Below are positions 43,339 to 55,400 of a DNA stretch of 64,000 bases, piece after piece. The position numbers and the translations under genes are program-made. The stretch is taken from NCBI GenBank assembly GCA_963978895.1, contig OZ022240.1:18939983-19003982 (forward strand), read 5' to 3'. Positions within the stretch are counted from its first letter, which is position 1; every line of letters starts with the position of its first letter. The stretch is from Erpobdella octoculata. Lineage: Eukaryota > Annelida > Clitellata > Hirudinida > Erpobdellidae. Under the pieces are notes generated by a model. That model saw only the letters and a list, made by a program, of their open reading frames with translations, ran no database searches and had not been told where the DNA came from.

Positions 43339-43674
43339 TCAGCGTCTTCTTTTTTTTGTCAAGTTAGCTTCAACGTATTTCTCCATTGGAGTTTCGTCCG
43401 TTTTTAAATCCTCGGTTGCTTCATCCGAGTCAGATTCGACACTAAAATCTGACCCTGAATATTCGGTGCTGTTGTCTGTTATGGAGGCTTCCATTTCAGA
43501 ACCGTCGCTGTATGGGTAAAAGCCATCGCTGTTATTGCCATTATTATAATCATCATCGTCACTTTCATCCTCATCGTTTTGCATTTCGTTTTCAATATTA
43601 TTTTCATCTTCTTTAGATTTGTTGTCGACGTCCAAACCGACTGTATCATTGTCACCATTCGAGATTAAACTCAC
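43339..43674 (-). CDS. Acidic protein fragment, unknown
   Basis: 111 codons starting MSLISNGDNDTVGLDVDN, extremely rich in Asp, Glu, Asn and Ser (DEDESDDDDYNNGNNSDG), ending KYVEANLTKKRRR. No domain recognised. Acidic N-termini of this kind occur in piggyBac transposases and in unrelated nuclear proteins, so it could be a transposase exon, a host exon or chance. Confidence 0.3.
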   Translation of the reverse strand: MSLISNGDNDTVGLDVDNKSKEDENNIENEMQNDEDESDDDDYNNGNNSDGFYPYSDGSEMEASITDNSTEYSGSDFSVESDSDEATEDLKTDETPMEKYVEANLTKKRRR

Positions 43675-43744
43675 TGTATCTAGTCACAGTTGTCTTTACG
43701 AGCAATTTTGCGTTTTTTTTTTAATATTGTGAAATTGAGTTCCA

Positions 43745-45116
43745 TTGCCGCTTGACTTGACTACTACTCAATTATTCATGAGCAATGCACACACGAGTTG
43801 TCAGGCCATGAGTCAACGAACTACTTTCACACGTGATGCTCTTCTCGAATTCCGACAAGCAGCCCCTCCCATTCATCGTCAACTGCGCAAAATCTTGTTT
43901 TCCTTGCAACTATGGCTACCAATATGTAAACGGTGGTCACCTCGCCGCAGTGATCACAACTGGGAAACCAGTAAAACCAGGCAAGAAACCAAGGACCTAA
44001 AACGAACGAATCTATCGATAAATGCTACCACAACTGGGGCAGCCGATGTGTCAGCATTGGGGACCCATGGTGTGGACAAAAAATGGACTACTGGCCGAAC
44101 GACTAAATTTATCAAACCAAAGAATGAAATACGAATTGCCGCGTGGAACGTACGAACGGGTCATCACGTCGGCCAAAAGGAGATTATCACCACCGAAATT
44201 ATCAATTACAAAATATCGATCGCCGCCATATCGGAACTACGACTCACGGGATCCGGGACGATGATGATTAGTCCGCCGACGACCGACGAGACTATTACGC
44301 TCTTCTACTCCGGTGGTGACAAGCGAGAGGCGGGTGTTGGATTTATGGTCGGCCAGCGGGCTGCCCACAGTGTCGTCACCTTCCAACCAATTTCTGAACG
44401 TCTGGCAGTCCTTTCCATCGATGGCACAATCAAGACACACATCCTATCCGTCTACGCGCCGACCGAAACAAGCTCAGATGCAGCAAAAGACGCTTTCTAC
44501 GCCGATCTACAAGCTGCGACTGATTCTATACCGCAAACCGAAGTTACCATATTAGCAGGCGACAACCGTAGTGGCTGGGAAGAAACGCTTGGACGATTCG
44601 GCCACTGAAAAATCAACGACAATGGGCAGCGACTGTTGTCGTTTGCGTCAGTAAACAACCTCGTCATTGGCAACAGCCTCTTCCAACACCCGAAGAAGCA
44701 TCGGCTCACGGGGAGAAACCCGTCGGAGAAAGATTCGGCCATGCTCGACTACGTTCTGATCAATAAGCGTTTTCGATCGACGCTCAACGACGTTCGAGCA
44801 ATGCGTGGCCCTGATTGCGGATCTGATCATTACCTCGTGCGGGCCAAAATACAAGTTCGACTCCAAAAAGCAAAGAAGAAGACGCCGGCGGCTGTAAAGA
44901 GAAACTGGACGTGCCTACGCGATCCGGTAGTTCGACACAAATTCAGCTTGCTTTATCGAACAAGTTTGCGATCCTCAATACATTGGACGATGTCAACGAT
45001 GAAGAAAAAGAAATAACCAAATCCGTCATCGAATGTGCGGCGCCGTTATGTCCACCGATCCGTCGACGAACGCAACCATGGATTTCGGATGAGTGTCTGG
45101 ATTTGGTAGCTGAGCG

Positions 45117-45119
<3 letters not shown>
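43745..45119 (+). pseudogene. RTE-clade LINE, 5' part, second copy
   Basis: Plus strand. A 5' region (FTRDALLEFRQAAPPIHRQL), then the endonuclease from IRIAAWNVRTGHHVG through ISELRLTGSG, the VYAPTE motif and LAGD at about 44560. The next frame continues LLSFASVNNLVIGNSLFQHP, DYVLINKRFRSTLNDVRAM, GSDHYLV and finally PWISDECLDLVAE, where an AT microsatellite replaces the rest at 45120. It is very similar to the minus-strand copy at 18944-20361 and supplies the part missing there. Frameshifts at about 44565 and 44900. Confidence 0.85.
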
Positions 45120-45715
<596 letters not shown>

Positions 45716-46722
45716 CCTCCTCACAATGCTAAATCTAGCTGTATCTTATGCGTTTTTGATTTATTAGAATCTCATGTTGCAACCATCATTTTTTTTATAG
45801 ATTGACTAGAGTGGTTTACAAAATTCCATAAGGCTTTAAGTAACTGAATTATTATTTTGAAGTTCTGAAATTATTTAAGATATAATCTGCATTCTAAAAT
45901 ACAATTTCGATGATTTTCTTCGAGAGTAACTACTTTATTTGCCTTGATAGCCTGTAAACAACTAAACTCAAATCTATTACATGTTTTTGAGTGCTTCGGC
46001 TGGTTTTTTAGTTTAAGTAAGTTTAAGTAAAACAGTTTAAGAAGATTTATAGTTCAATTTTATTTTTAACTTAGTTTAACTCAATTGTAATAAAGTAGAG
46101 CATCGAATAATTTTGAAAACGTGAGTCTTTTGCATTTTTGTATATTTTTTTAAATGCATTTTGACTTTCTAAACATGAATAGCAAATTATCATCGGCGAC
46201 AGACACATGTCTGGTGGACAACTTTGTTTTGTAAACATCGCTTTCACCAAAGCGTGTTTTATTAAGTGCTCACCAGGCATCAACCAATGATCAACCATAA
46301 AAATCACGGTGGATCAAACTGGTGAATAAAAAAACACGCCCGTACAGAACAGTGCCGTTGCGTCAATGAGATTATGTATGCTCATTAGTTTCGGGTGCTG
46401 GAAGTGATTCTACTATTCTACACATTTCTTGGCCAACATACAAAATTACAATAATTGTTTCCAAATGATGGTACAACGCATATTGTGCATGAAAATTGCG
46501 ATCTTCTCCCTGGAAACCTGTAACAAACTCATAACCGATCCACTTTATCATTGACCAGGATCGCCCAAAAGAAAGAAATTAATGAAAGAACATTATCTCA
46601 CAGAAGGTAACTATACAAACTAACGATAAATTACCAACCACTCAAGAAGTATTTTGCCAAAGATTAAGCAAACATAGGACAAACAAATTTAATTACAGTC
46701 ACAATTATACCCAAACTAAATT
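45716..46722. other. No gene recognised
   Basis: AT-rich DNA without recognised coding sequence or repeats, probably intronic to host gene 3 (inference). Confidence 0.35.
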
Positions 46723-47690
46723 CAATCTACACCTTTTCTGGATCAATTTAAAAGAATTACGAATCAATTTAAAAGAAATGCGAATCAATTTAAAAGAAAT
46801 ACAAATCAATTTAAAAGAAATACGAACCAATTTAAAAGAAATACGAATCAATTTAAAAGAAATACGAATCAATTTAAATGAAATACGAATTAATTTAAAA
46901 GAAATACGAATCAATTTAAAAGAAATAAAAATAATTTTAAAATGAAAGCATAAAAATTTATTTTAACAAAAATATATACGAATATTTATATTTTCTTTAA
47001 TACACGCTCCGTTGAGTATTACCGCTTATTTGGCGTTAATTAATTTTTGTGCCAAATTCTCAACGTGGCGAAACGCGGGAGAAAAACAACAGTTGTCAGA
47101 TTTGTCAGTCATTTTATTTCAGAGACTGACTGCAGATTCGGAAAATCAATCTTCAGAGCCGAAAAATAAAACAACTTAGAACAGAAATCGACGACAGAAC
47201 AGAAATAAAAAAAACTGACGCAAGCGAATGATCAACCAACCAGACTCAGATTTCATGCATACTTCAAATAAAAACTTAATTGATATAAAAAACATATTTT
47301 GTTTTTGAACAAAAGTAGCGGTAGCGAGAAGCGCTGAGAACAGCTAAAAAATGTAGCGGCTCTACCATCAATGATCTTGTCAGCCAGTAGCGCCGCTACC
47401 GCTACCTTAAAAATAGCGCCGCTACAACAATAGCGGTAGCGCGGCGTTACCGCTCTTAACAACCCTGCTCATACCTTCTGGATTGTTGATTCATATATAT
47501 TGTTTCATAGTTCTTGTTATGTAAAACCTTATTGTAAAGTTGAGGTAGTTCAAAAGCATCTGGTACAAGAAAGTACTTTTAAATTGATTCGTATTTCTTT
47601 TAAATTGATTCGTATTTTTTTAAATTGATTCGCATTTCTTTTAAATTGATTCGTAATTCTTTTAAATTGATCCAGAAAAGGTGTAGACAG
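46723..47690. mobile_element. Foldback element with 21-bp tandem repeats in both arms
   Basis: The left arm (46723-46925) begins tctacaccttttctggatca and continues with about nine copies of a 21-bp unit (atcaatttaaaagaaatacg). The right arm (47576-47690) is its inverse with about five copies, ending ggtgtaga. The arms enclose about 650 bp, including the GC-rich inverted-repeat fragment 47236-47467. It separates the Gypsy remains on its right from the DNA to its left. No target duplication found. The KLIRISF peptide frame is an artefact. Confidence 0.7.
47236..47467 (-). mobile_element. Inverted-repeat element fragment, copy of 36056-36247
   Basis: Shares the minus-strand end CAGGGTTGTTAAGAGCGG and the tagcggtagcg-rich interior, with additional gcgccgctac units at 47385-47450 that the first copy lacks. 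Confidence 0.5.
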
Positions 47691-47694
47691 GAAA

Positions 47695-48890
47695 TCAGCC
47701 ACTACTTTCTGTTGACCTGACCTATATTTGAATGTTAGAATAAATTCTTGGATAGCAAGTGCCCACCCAGTCTAGAACCTCGAGCCCAAATTGGCAAAAT
47801 ATGCAAAAAGACCGTGGTCTGAAAACACCACAACTTCTGACAACAACAAACAGCTATTGCACTAGCATCTGTTGCTAGCCCAAACCCCGTACTATAATCA
47901 GTCGTGCTTAACGCTATAGCGTTTGAAGGATTATAAGGTTTTTGCAATGCAATTTGGTGTTTATCTACCAAGCTAGACAAATTAATGACAATAATAAATA
48001 AATAAACATAACCAATGAATGGTTCTGTGAAAGAAACCGCGCTCAGCAAAGCATTGCTGGCCGACTCCAGACCATAGAGGATTGTACGTAACTCGAGCAA
48101 ATCTTTCTCGTAAGAAAGTGCAGTAACACAGGCTGATTTAGGATTTATGGAAATTTGCCAATATATTTTGCGTGCATCGAAACAGCTTAGGAATTGTGCT
48201 CTGCTCACCTTCTATAGCATATTCAGGATATCGGGGACTGGAAAGCAGCCTCCCTTAGGTCCCTTTGAAACACAACCCATTGGGCTTACCGTGGGAATCC
48301 CCACTGTTATGATGGCGCACTGGTGATTCATACTATAAAAATAGTCCCTGACAGTATGATCACCTACAATTTTAGTAAATCTCTTAGCTATTTCGAGATT
48401 TTGTTTTTGTTTTCTTAAGTAGTCAGGTGGTTTTGTACCTAAATGAAAAGGCATTTCTTTTGTATTATTCCAAGAATCTCTTCAAATTGCAAGTGGATTT
48501 TGAGGTAATGAACCGCGAACCAAACTAATTATTCGAGGAACTGAACATACAATAAAGATATGGATAAGTCGGTCGCATACAGACTTAGCACCTAACAAAT
48601 TCAATGGATATGCCATTGGCCACTTAGAAAACAACTCATCAACAACAACAAGGGCATGATTATACTTGGATCGGACAGTCACACTATCACCCACTGGAAT
48701 TATAGGCCCTACACAATCCATAGCCAAGGGATTGAACGGCAATTCATCTCCTTTTAGATTAGGAGTCACGGGAACTGGATCCTCCCCTCTGACTGGCGCC
48801 CTTAATTGGTACACTGGGCACGACTCACAACAGGCCTGTTCAAATTTACAGCTTATCGCATCACCTACTAACTATTACCTACGCTAGGAA
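47695..48890 (-). pseudogene. Gypsy-type pol remains in the order integrase, RT, RNase H
   Basis: Reading the minus strand: integrase core at 48814-48482 (PVRGEDPVPVTPN, LAMDCVGPIIPVGD, ALVVVDELFSKWP), integrase tail at 48454 onward (PFHLGTKPPDYLRKQ), then reverse transcriptase beginning SPMGCVSKGPKGGCFPVPDI, an in-frame TAG, and SRAQFLSCFDARKIYWQIS, ELRTILYGLESASNAL. After a deletion, RNase H follows (GLATDASAIAV, then in another frame FKYRSGQQKVVADFLS at about 47700). Integrase ahead of RT is the reverse of the usual Gypsy order and is known for the Gmr1-like group. Stops, shifts and deletions make it inactive. The 3' part is cut by the foldback element. Confidence 0.7.
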
Positions 48891-48894
48891 CTAT

Positions 48895-49160
48895 AATATA
48901 CATAGGGCTAGACATGCACGCTGCGTTTAACACGGGCGTGACACCCACTTTCAAGGTAAGATTCAAATTATTATAAATAACAATAAAATAAATAAAAAAT
49001 TTCTGTAACTATTTCAGATCCAAGGACAAATATATCACTTATTAGGAGCGCTGTTACCACTACCAGATGCGGATCATCAATTTTTACAAATTTATTTTAG
49101 GGAAATTTGGATGCAGAAGTTGAACAGTGTTGTGCTCGCAATCCAACTATGAAGCGAACA
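48895..49160 (+). pseudogene. Helitron replication protein fragment with an intron
   Basis: Plus strand: GVTPTFK, then a short intron 48956-49018 (aag|gtaaga ... tatttcag|atc), then IQGQIYHLLGALLPLPDADH followed by QFLQIYF. This is the Helitron-like N-terminal motif (F..RVQGQ.YH..G.LLP...FLQIYF). A frameshift follows before NLDAEVEQCCARNPTMKRTI. Only this small part of the Rep/helicase protein remains. It shows that autonomous Helitrons lived in this genome. Confidence 0.7.
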
Positions 49161-49191
49161 ATATTGATATATGCCACCTGCTAAATTTTTT

Positions 49192-49263
49192 ATTTAAGTG
49201 TACCAAATTTCAACGAAATCTATTGGGCGGTTTTCGAGTTTTAGCAAGACTTCGCACAGCTAT
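49192..49263 (-). repeat. Dispersed repeat end, inverse of 45597
   Basis: gtgtaccaaatttcaacgaa ... gttttagcaagacttcgcac agct, directly before an AT run. Minus-strand copy of 45597-45665. Confidence 0.6.
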
Positions 49264-49310
49264 ATATATTATTTTATATATATATGAGAAAATATAAGAA
49301 CCTTTCCTTA

Positions 49311-50850
49311 CTGCAAGACAAAAAACCATACCGAATACACACTTTTACAAACCTTACTTGATCGAGAGGAATAATTTCTCCCCTCCTCCTTATACCAGGC
49401 TTGGGACTGGCATGGTTGACTCAATGCGGAGAAAATTTAAGAACCTTTCCTTACTACCAAATACACACTTATACAAACCCCAGTGTAAACTTATTTATCT
49501 ATATATATAAAAATGAATGTTTGTATATATGTATATATGTATATATATTCATGTCCTTTATGCATTGCTACACCATTCATCCGATCGTAATGAAATTTTC
49601 ACACAACCTTGAGAGTCAAGGGGAATCAAAAATAAAAAAATTTTTTTTGAAATCCGTCACAAAATGAGCGGAGCGGGTGAGCGAGCGGGAAATATATATA
49701 TATGTATGTGCGTATGTATGTGTGTATGTATGTATGTGTATGTGCATGTATGTGTGTCTGTGTGTGTGTTTATGTATGTACTAGCGGAGATACCCGGCGT
49801 TGCCCAGGTTTTTTAGAGGTTTTTCTAATGTTTGTCTCTTTCTCTCCCGTTTCCTTTCCCACCTGCTTTCCCACTCCTGTTCGCTTTCCCGTTTTCGGTC
49901 GTTTTCCCGCTGCCGGTCGCTTTCCCGCTCCCGGTCGCTTTCCCGCTCCCGGTCGCTTTCCCGCTCCCGGTCGTTTTCCCGTTCCCGGTCGCTGTCCCGT
50001 TCCCGCTCACGTTTGCTCTCCCATTCCCGCTCACGCTTGCTTTTCCGTTCCCGCTCGCTGTCCGTTCCGGGTCGCTTTCCCGTTTCTATAATAGACAAAC
50101 TAACCCACAAACATTCTTATATATATATAGTCTTAGCAAATCTATTTTACGTTTTATAGGCTAACAGAAGTTATGAAAGAATGTAAAAGAGAAAATGAGC
50201 GTGAACGGGAACGGGAGAGCAACCGTGACCGGGAATGGGAGAGCAAGCATGACCGGGAACGGGAGAGCAAGCGGGAACGGGAAAGCGACCGGGAACGGGA
50301 AAGCGACCGGGAACATGAAAGCGACCGGGAACGGGAAAGCGACCGGGAACAGGAAAGCGAACGGGAACGCGGAAAGCGACCGGGAACGCGGAAAGCGACT
50401 GGAATCGGGAGAGCAAGCTTGGAAGGAAACGCGAGCAAGAGAGAAAATCGATAACAAAACTTCTGAGCGGGAAAGCGACCGGGAGCTGGAAAACGACCGA
50501 GAGCGGAAAAGCGACCGGGAACGCTACGAAAACGGGAAAGTGGAGAAGGGAACGGGAGCGAAAGAGACAAGCATTAGAAAAATCTCTAAAAACCCTGGGC
50601 AACGCCGGGTAACCCCGCTAGTTTGTCTATAAAATACGAAAATTTTTATTAACCTTTTGCGTGTCTATAAAACGAATAAATAAGTACTCTTTAACTCCGC
50701 CGTGAGTCACTCATGCCAGTTACAAGCCTGGTCAAAGGAGGAGATCTCTGCCTTAAGTCACCCATGCCAGTCCCAAGCCTGGTATAAGGAGGAGGGGTGG
50801 AAATTATTCCTCTCGATCGAGTAAGCTTTGTATAAGTGTTGCTCTCCCGC
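49311..50850. repeat. Long inverted repeat flanking the second composite Helitron
   Basis: Left arm about 49338-49415 and right arm about 50770-50848 are inverse copies (ccatgccagtcccaagcctg gtataaggaggagggg ... attattcctctcgatc), about 90 percent identical by eye over some 75 bp. A second, weaker copy of the arm unit (catgccagttacaagcctgg) lies at 50713. The Helitron sits in the loop. Confidence 0.65.
49498..50621 (+). mobile_element. Composite Helitron, second copy, both ends defined
   Basis: 1,124 bp between A (49497) and T (50622), as expected for Helitron insertion. It starts TCTATATATATAAAAATGAA and ends with hairpin (gggcaacgccgggt) plus CTAG 50618-50621. It contains the inner inverted Helitron (49780 to about 50130) exactly as in the copy at 25876-27098, with fewer minisatellite units in both arms. 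No coding sequence. The shared internal nesting means the composite either moves as a unit or was copied as a unit. Confidence 0.85.
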
Positions 50851-51340
50851 TACCTACCGGTCGCTTGAAAAGTACAACAAATATCTTAGATTGCTTTATT
50901 GCGATCTGAGACACTTCTTGATTCTGTGTCTTGTATTTAATGATCTAAATAGTTGTATCATACGGTGGTCATCACCAGGCTTGACCTACAGAGTCTCTGT
51001 GCAGAGACACACATCTAAGTAAATGTATTCTACCTTTTCTTGCTGCAAAAAAAACCTTTTATATTTAAACTTTTGAATTTACACATAAATGATTTTTTGT
51101 ATGTCTGGACTTTTTAACAAACTTGCATTCTTCATCTTTTTTCTTTACCATTTCTGAACTTGGTACAGTTTTTAAACCTTTTTGTGATGGTGATGCAGTT
51201 GCAAGGTAAAACTAAACGCTCCGATTAGCAACTTTGACATCACGGTAATTTTGTAACTAGATTTAGGTGAAAGCGAAAAAGTCATTCTCTCTAATATACT
51301 CTGTCACTATTTCCAAAAGTTATATTAACAAACTAGTAAA
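50851..51340. other. No gene recognised
   Basis: AT-rich, nothing recognised. Confidence 0.3.
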
Positions 51341-51495
51341 TCCGACCCTGGTTTAAAAAAATCATAAACTGGAACCTGAAAAATCAAGAATCTGAATCTA
51401 AAATCAAGAATCTGAATCTAAAATCAAGAATCTGAATCTAAAATCAAGAATCTGAACCTGAAAGTCATATGTTGAACCCGTAACAACCCTAGTAA
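51340..51495. repeat. Small repeat with 20-bp tandem units
   Basis: Four copies of aatcaagaatctgaatcta between 51380 and 51462. The right end reads gtaacaacccta, similar to the CAGGGTTGTTA termini of hAT-like elements, so it may be a small non-autonomous element. Confidence 0.5.
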
Positions 51496-52024
51496 ACACA
51501 AACGGGTTATTATAGATTTGAAACAGAAATCTTGCAAAAAAGAAAGTAGATGCCTAGAAGTCTATAATATCCAAAAGAGCGTGTTTGAAGAAATATAGTT
51601 ATATATTTAAGTTTTTATATATTTCTGCCAAAAATGATATTTGTATTTTATCATTGTAAAAGTTATTTAAGATAAAAATTTATTAAATTTGTAGTGCACG
51701 AAAAAACATCAAAGAACAGTTACTCTTTGAGTTATTTTGTAAACAAGACCTCTATTTTTTCAAAACAATGTTCAGTCTCACCTCAGTCTGGCAGAGGCTT
51801 AGAAACTCAGTTCGTTCTAGCTTGTGGTTTTACATCTAATCGATTCTACAAAGTTTACTCTGGTCTTTGTGGCACCCGAAAAGAGAGTTTGTATTGCATT
51901 ATTATTATTAGGGCTGTGCCGGTATTTTTTTGCCGGTACCTGTGTTTCCGGAACAAAAACCGGTACCGGTATAATGTTGAAAGCCTGAAAATGGCTAGAA
52001 ATAGTGTTTGAAAGTGTGTTAGTG

Positions 52025-52235
52025 GTACTCGTACTCGAGTTAGTTTTTCAAGTACTCGTACCCAAAGCCCTCAGTACTGAGTTGCAGAGATGTAGTACTT
52101 GATACTCGTACTCGAGTAAAACTATCGAGTACGAGTACGTATACGAGTACATGAAAACGTACTCGTATACGTACTCGTACTCGATACCATGGTACTTGTA
52201 CTCGCACCATAAGTACTAGCAACATCTCCGAGTGT
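52025..52235. repeat. Palindromic (TACTCG)n element
   Basis: Dense gtactcgtactcg and its complement cgagtacgagtac, arranged as two inverse arms around about 52125, with near-matching ends cagagatgta and (inverted) ggagatgttg. Probably a small foldback or hAT-like element. Confidence 0.55.
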
Positions 52236-52440
52236 TGCTGTCCACAGTCGGTCACATTAACTATTGTGAGGAGTGCCGCGGCGTGTACGTAATGGCTGCT
52301 AAATGCAAGAGTTTTTTAGCTGGCGGACTGTTTATAAATTTACAAGTTTTTTACTATGGTGATACTATGAATTATCTTATCACTCCGTTTTTTGGAGAGT
52401 TTTAGTGAATTTATGGACTGCTTGACACTTACTTAGATTC

Positions 52441-55400
52441 ATGCCTATATGTTATGAAAGAAGTGAACTGCTCGAATTTAAACAGAGCCTAACTGCCTGT
52501 TTTTGCATTCAACGGGAAGTACGTAAAAGATTGTTTTCCTTGCAAATCTGGAGACCTCAGCATCTCCGGCCAGTCGTCACTGACTTTCCACAAACTTCAA
52601 CTTCTGCGTCTCGTTCAGGTCGTTGTTCGTCCCGTCGAATTGGAGAGCGCTCCCACAACAAGCAGATACCGGTGGCACCAAAGGTAAAGTTTGGATGCCT
52701 CAACATCCGTTCGCTTGGCAACAAATTAGAACCAATAAATGATGTCGCCTCTCAACTCGGTGTTGATGTCCTGGCCCTTACGGAAACCTAGCATGATGAG
52801 GGTTCTACTGCCTTGTGCGGTTTACAAATGATGGGATTCTCGGTTGTCGATCGCCCACGTCCTCGTTCACCATCTCGGCAATCGGACCTAAATACCAATC
52901 ACGGTGGCCTGGCAGTCGTCGCCAGGGCGCCATTAAAACTATATTCATTGGATGACAGCTACATCTCAACCACATTTGAACATCTCGTCTGTCGACGGGC
53001 ACACCCATAATCACGGGGGTCTACTTGACATAGTGCTAGAAAGAAAACATGAGAATCATAAAACTATGGTTGCAAAGTTCAACACAGGTTTCTCCGACCA
53101 CCAGCTTCTCTGCTGGAAGGTCGCATTCCCTTGTAAAAGTTCGTCGCCTACCTTTCTTCGCGTGCGCCAATGGAGGAGACTCGATGTTGAACGGATGGCA
53201 CAGCTCATTGAATCTTCGTTTCTCTGTCGTCCTACTGAGTGGACAGCAGTAGACCTCGACGAGATGGCGGCACGGTTTACGGAAAGTTCGCCCCCGGGAA
53301 AGTTCGCCCCTGGGAAATTTTGCCCCCGGTTTTTTCCCATGGGAAAGTTCGCCCCCGTTTTTTCAACCCCGGTTTTTCGCCCCCGTTTTTTCACCCTCAA
53401 TTTTTTGCTCACACTTTTTGGATTTCAGTTTTTTGGCCCTGGAAAAATTTTCTTTCGGTTTTTGCCCCCGGATTTTTACCCCGATTTTTTGCCCGGTTTT
53501 CATTCCTGGTTTTTTATCTGAAAAAATTTCTCACCATCTTATAATTTTTTGCACGTTCTCATGAGACGTTAGTTCCTGGCGTTTTCGACTTTTTCCCTCC
53601 TACAACCTTTTATCCTTGGGAAAATAATAACACCTGAAAAATATTGCCAGCAGTGTTCCATCCAGACCATTTGACTTTGAGAGGAAATTTAAAATTAGTG
53701 GAGGGCAGGAGCATCATTTCAGCATAAAGCTGAGAAGGCAAATATTTTAAAACCCACACATTAAAACATTTCCTGGACATTTTTTCCTCTCATAATAGCA
53801 GATGACGGGTAAAGTGGGAGCAGTTGTAGATGCTTCTCTACATTCTTATACACTTTTCATGGGGTAAATACTAAATACTGGAAAAAGAAAGTAAGGGAGA
53901 AAAAACTGAAGGTGCAAAGGTGAGAACAAGTTTTCCCAGTAACAAACGTTGAGTGCAAAAAGTCTGGGGCAAGACTCGAAGTAGCAGATTTTCCCAAAAA
54001 CAAAAGCTAACCTTCTCGGAATTGAGTTTTTGGTAAAAAATCAGAAGCAAACCCTGGAGACTAACTTTTACAGAGGCGAAAAACCGGGAGCAAACTTTCT
54101 CAAAAGCAAACCACTGAGGACAAAAATGAGCAGTAAAAAACGGGGGGCAAAAAACCAGGGACGAAAAATCAAAGGTACAAAACTGGGAGCAAATTTTACC
54201 AGAGGTGAAAAACTAAGAGCTAAAACCGGGGGCGAACTTTCCCAGGGGCGAAAAGCACGGGGCCAATTTTCCCGGGGCGAAATTTCTCCCGGGGATGAAA
54301 ATACGGGGGCGAAGAGACTTTCCGCATCCCGGCTGCACAGTATTACACAACTCTCACGGATACTCTCGACACTTCTTCCGGCCTTTACCACTCGTCCTCA
54401 CAGACATTCGCGGTCATGGTTTGACGCAGAATGCTGGCGATTGAGACAACGCCTCTTCAGGGAAAGAAGAAAAAGTCAAGATTACAAAAACATTACCCAC
54501 TTGAAAATTGAAACAAGAAAATATCTCAGACTCCTGCATGCAAAACGTAAATACTTCTATAACCTTCGCCTTTCGGAGGAAAGTAATCCTGCAGTCCGCT
54601 GGAGGATGATCAGAGAGGTGGCTGGCCCTGCGAGGAGTCGGGTGTCTGCAGCACCGTCATCCAAAGCCTATTCATAATTTCTTTCTGAAAAGCTTCAGAG
54701 CATTCGACAATCGACAGCAAATGCACCCCCGCCTGTCTACTCATCTCTAAACCAGGGGTCGAATTTTGTCAATTTCACCCTACCACTTTTGATGAAGTAG
54801 CGAAACTGATCTGCGCTTTGCCAAACAAGCAATGCAGCCTGGATCCTATCCCAACATGGTTCCTTAAAAGGCTACTCCCGGTGTTAGCGTCCTACTTGGT
54901 CAGTCTTTTTAACTGCTCACTTGCTACTGGCCACGTATCTTCATGTTTCAAGCTTGCTTGTTTACTCCCAGTCCTAAAAAGGCCAACTCTCGATCCACAC
55001 TTGCCGTCGTCATATAGACCAATCTCAAACTTGTTGTGGGTCGAATGTTCGGGAGCAAAACCGGGGGCTATCTAAACTTCTTGAGTGACTCGTTATGAGG
55101 CGTTTTCAAGCCTATCTCGACAAGAACTTTTTCCTTCCGACAACGCAGTCTGCCTATCGTCGATACCACTCCACTGAAACGGCAATGCTCAGAGTGGTTG
55201 CCGATATCCGTCGGGCCATTGATTCAGGCGATGTCGTCGTACTCCTTCTTCTCGACATGTCGACTGCTTTCGACACTGTCGACCACGATCTCCTACTAAC
55301 CAGGCTGGATGTTTCTTTCGGCATCCGTCAGACTGTACATGGTTGGATTCGATCCTACCTGACAGGCAGGACACAAATGCTCATCACGCCTGACGGCTCG

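Noticed and set aside
46705..46914. 69-codon frame with repeated IRISFKL
   Set aside because: Translation of the 21-bp foldback tandem repeat.
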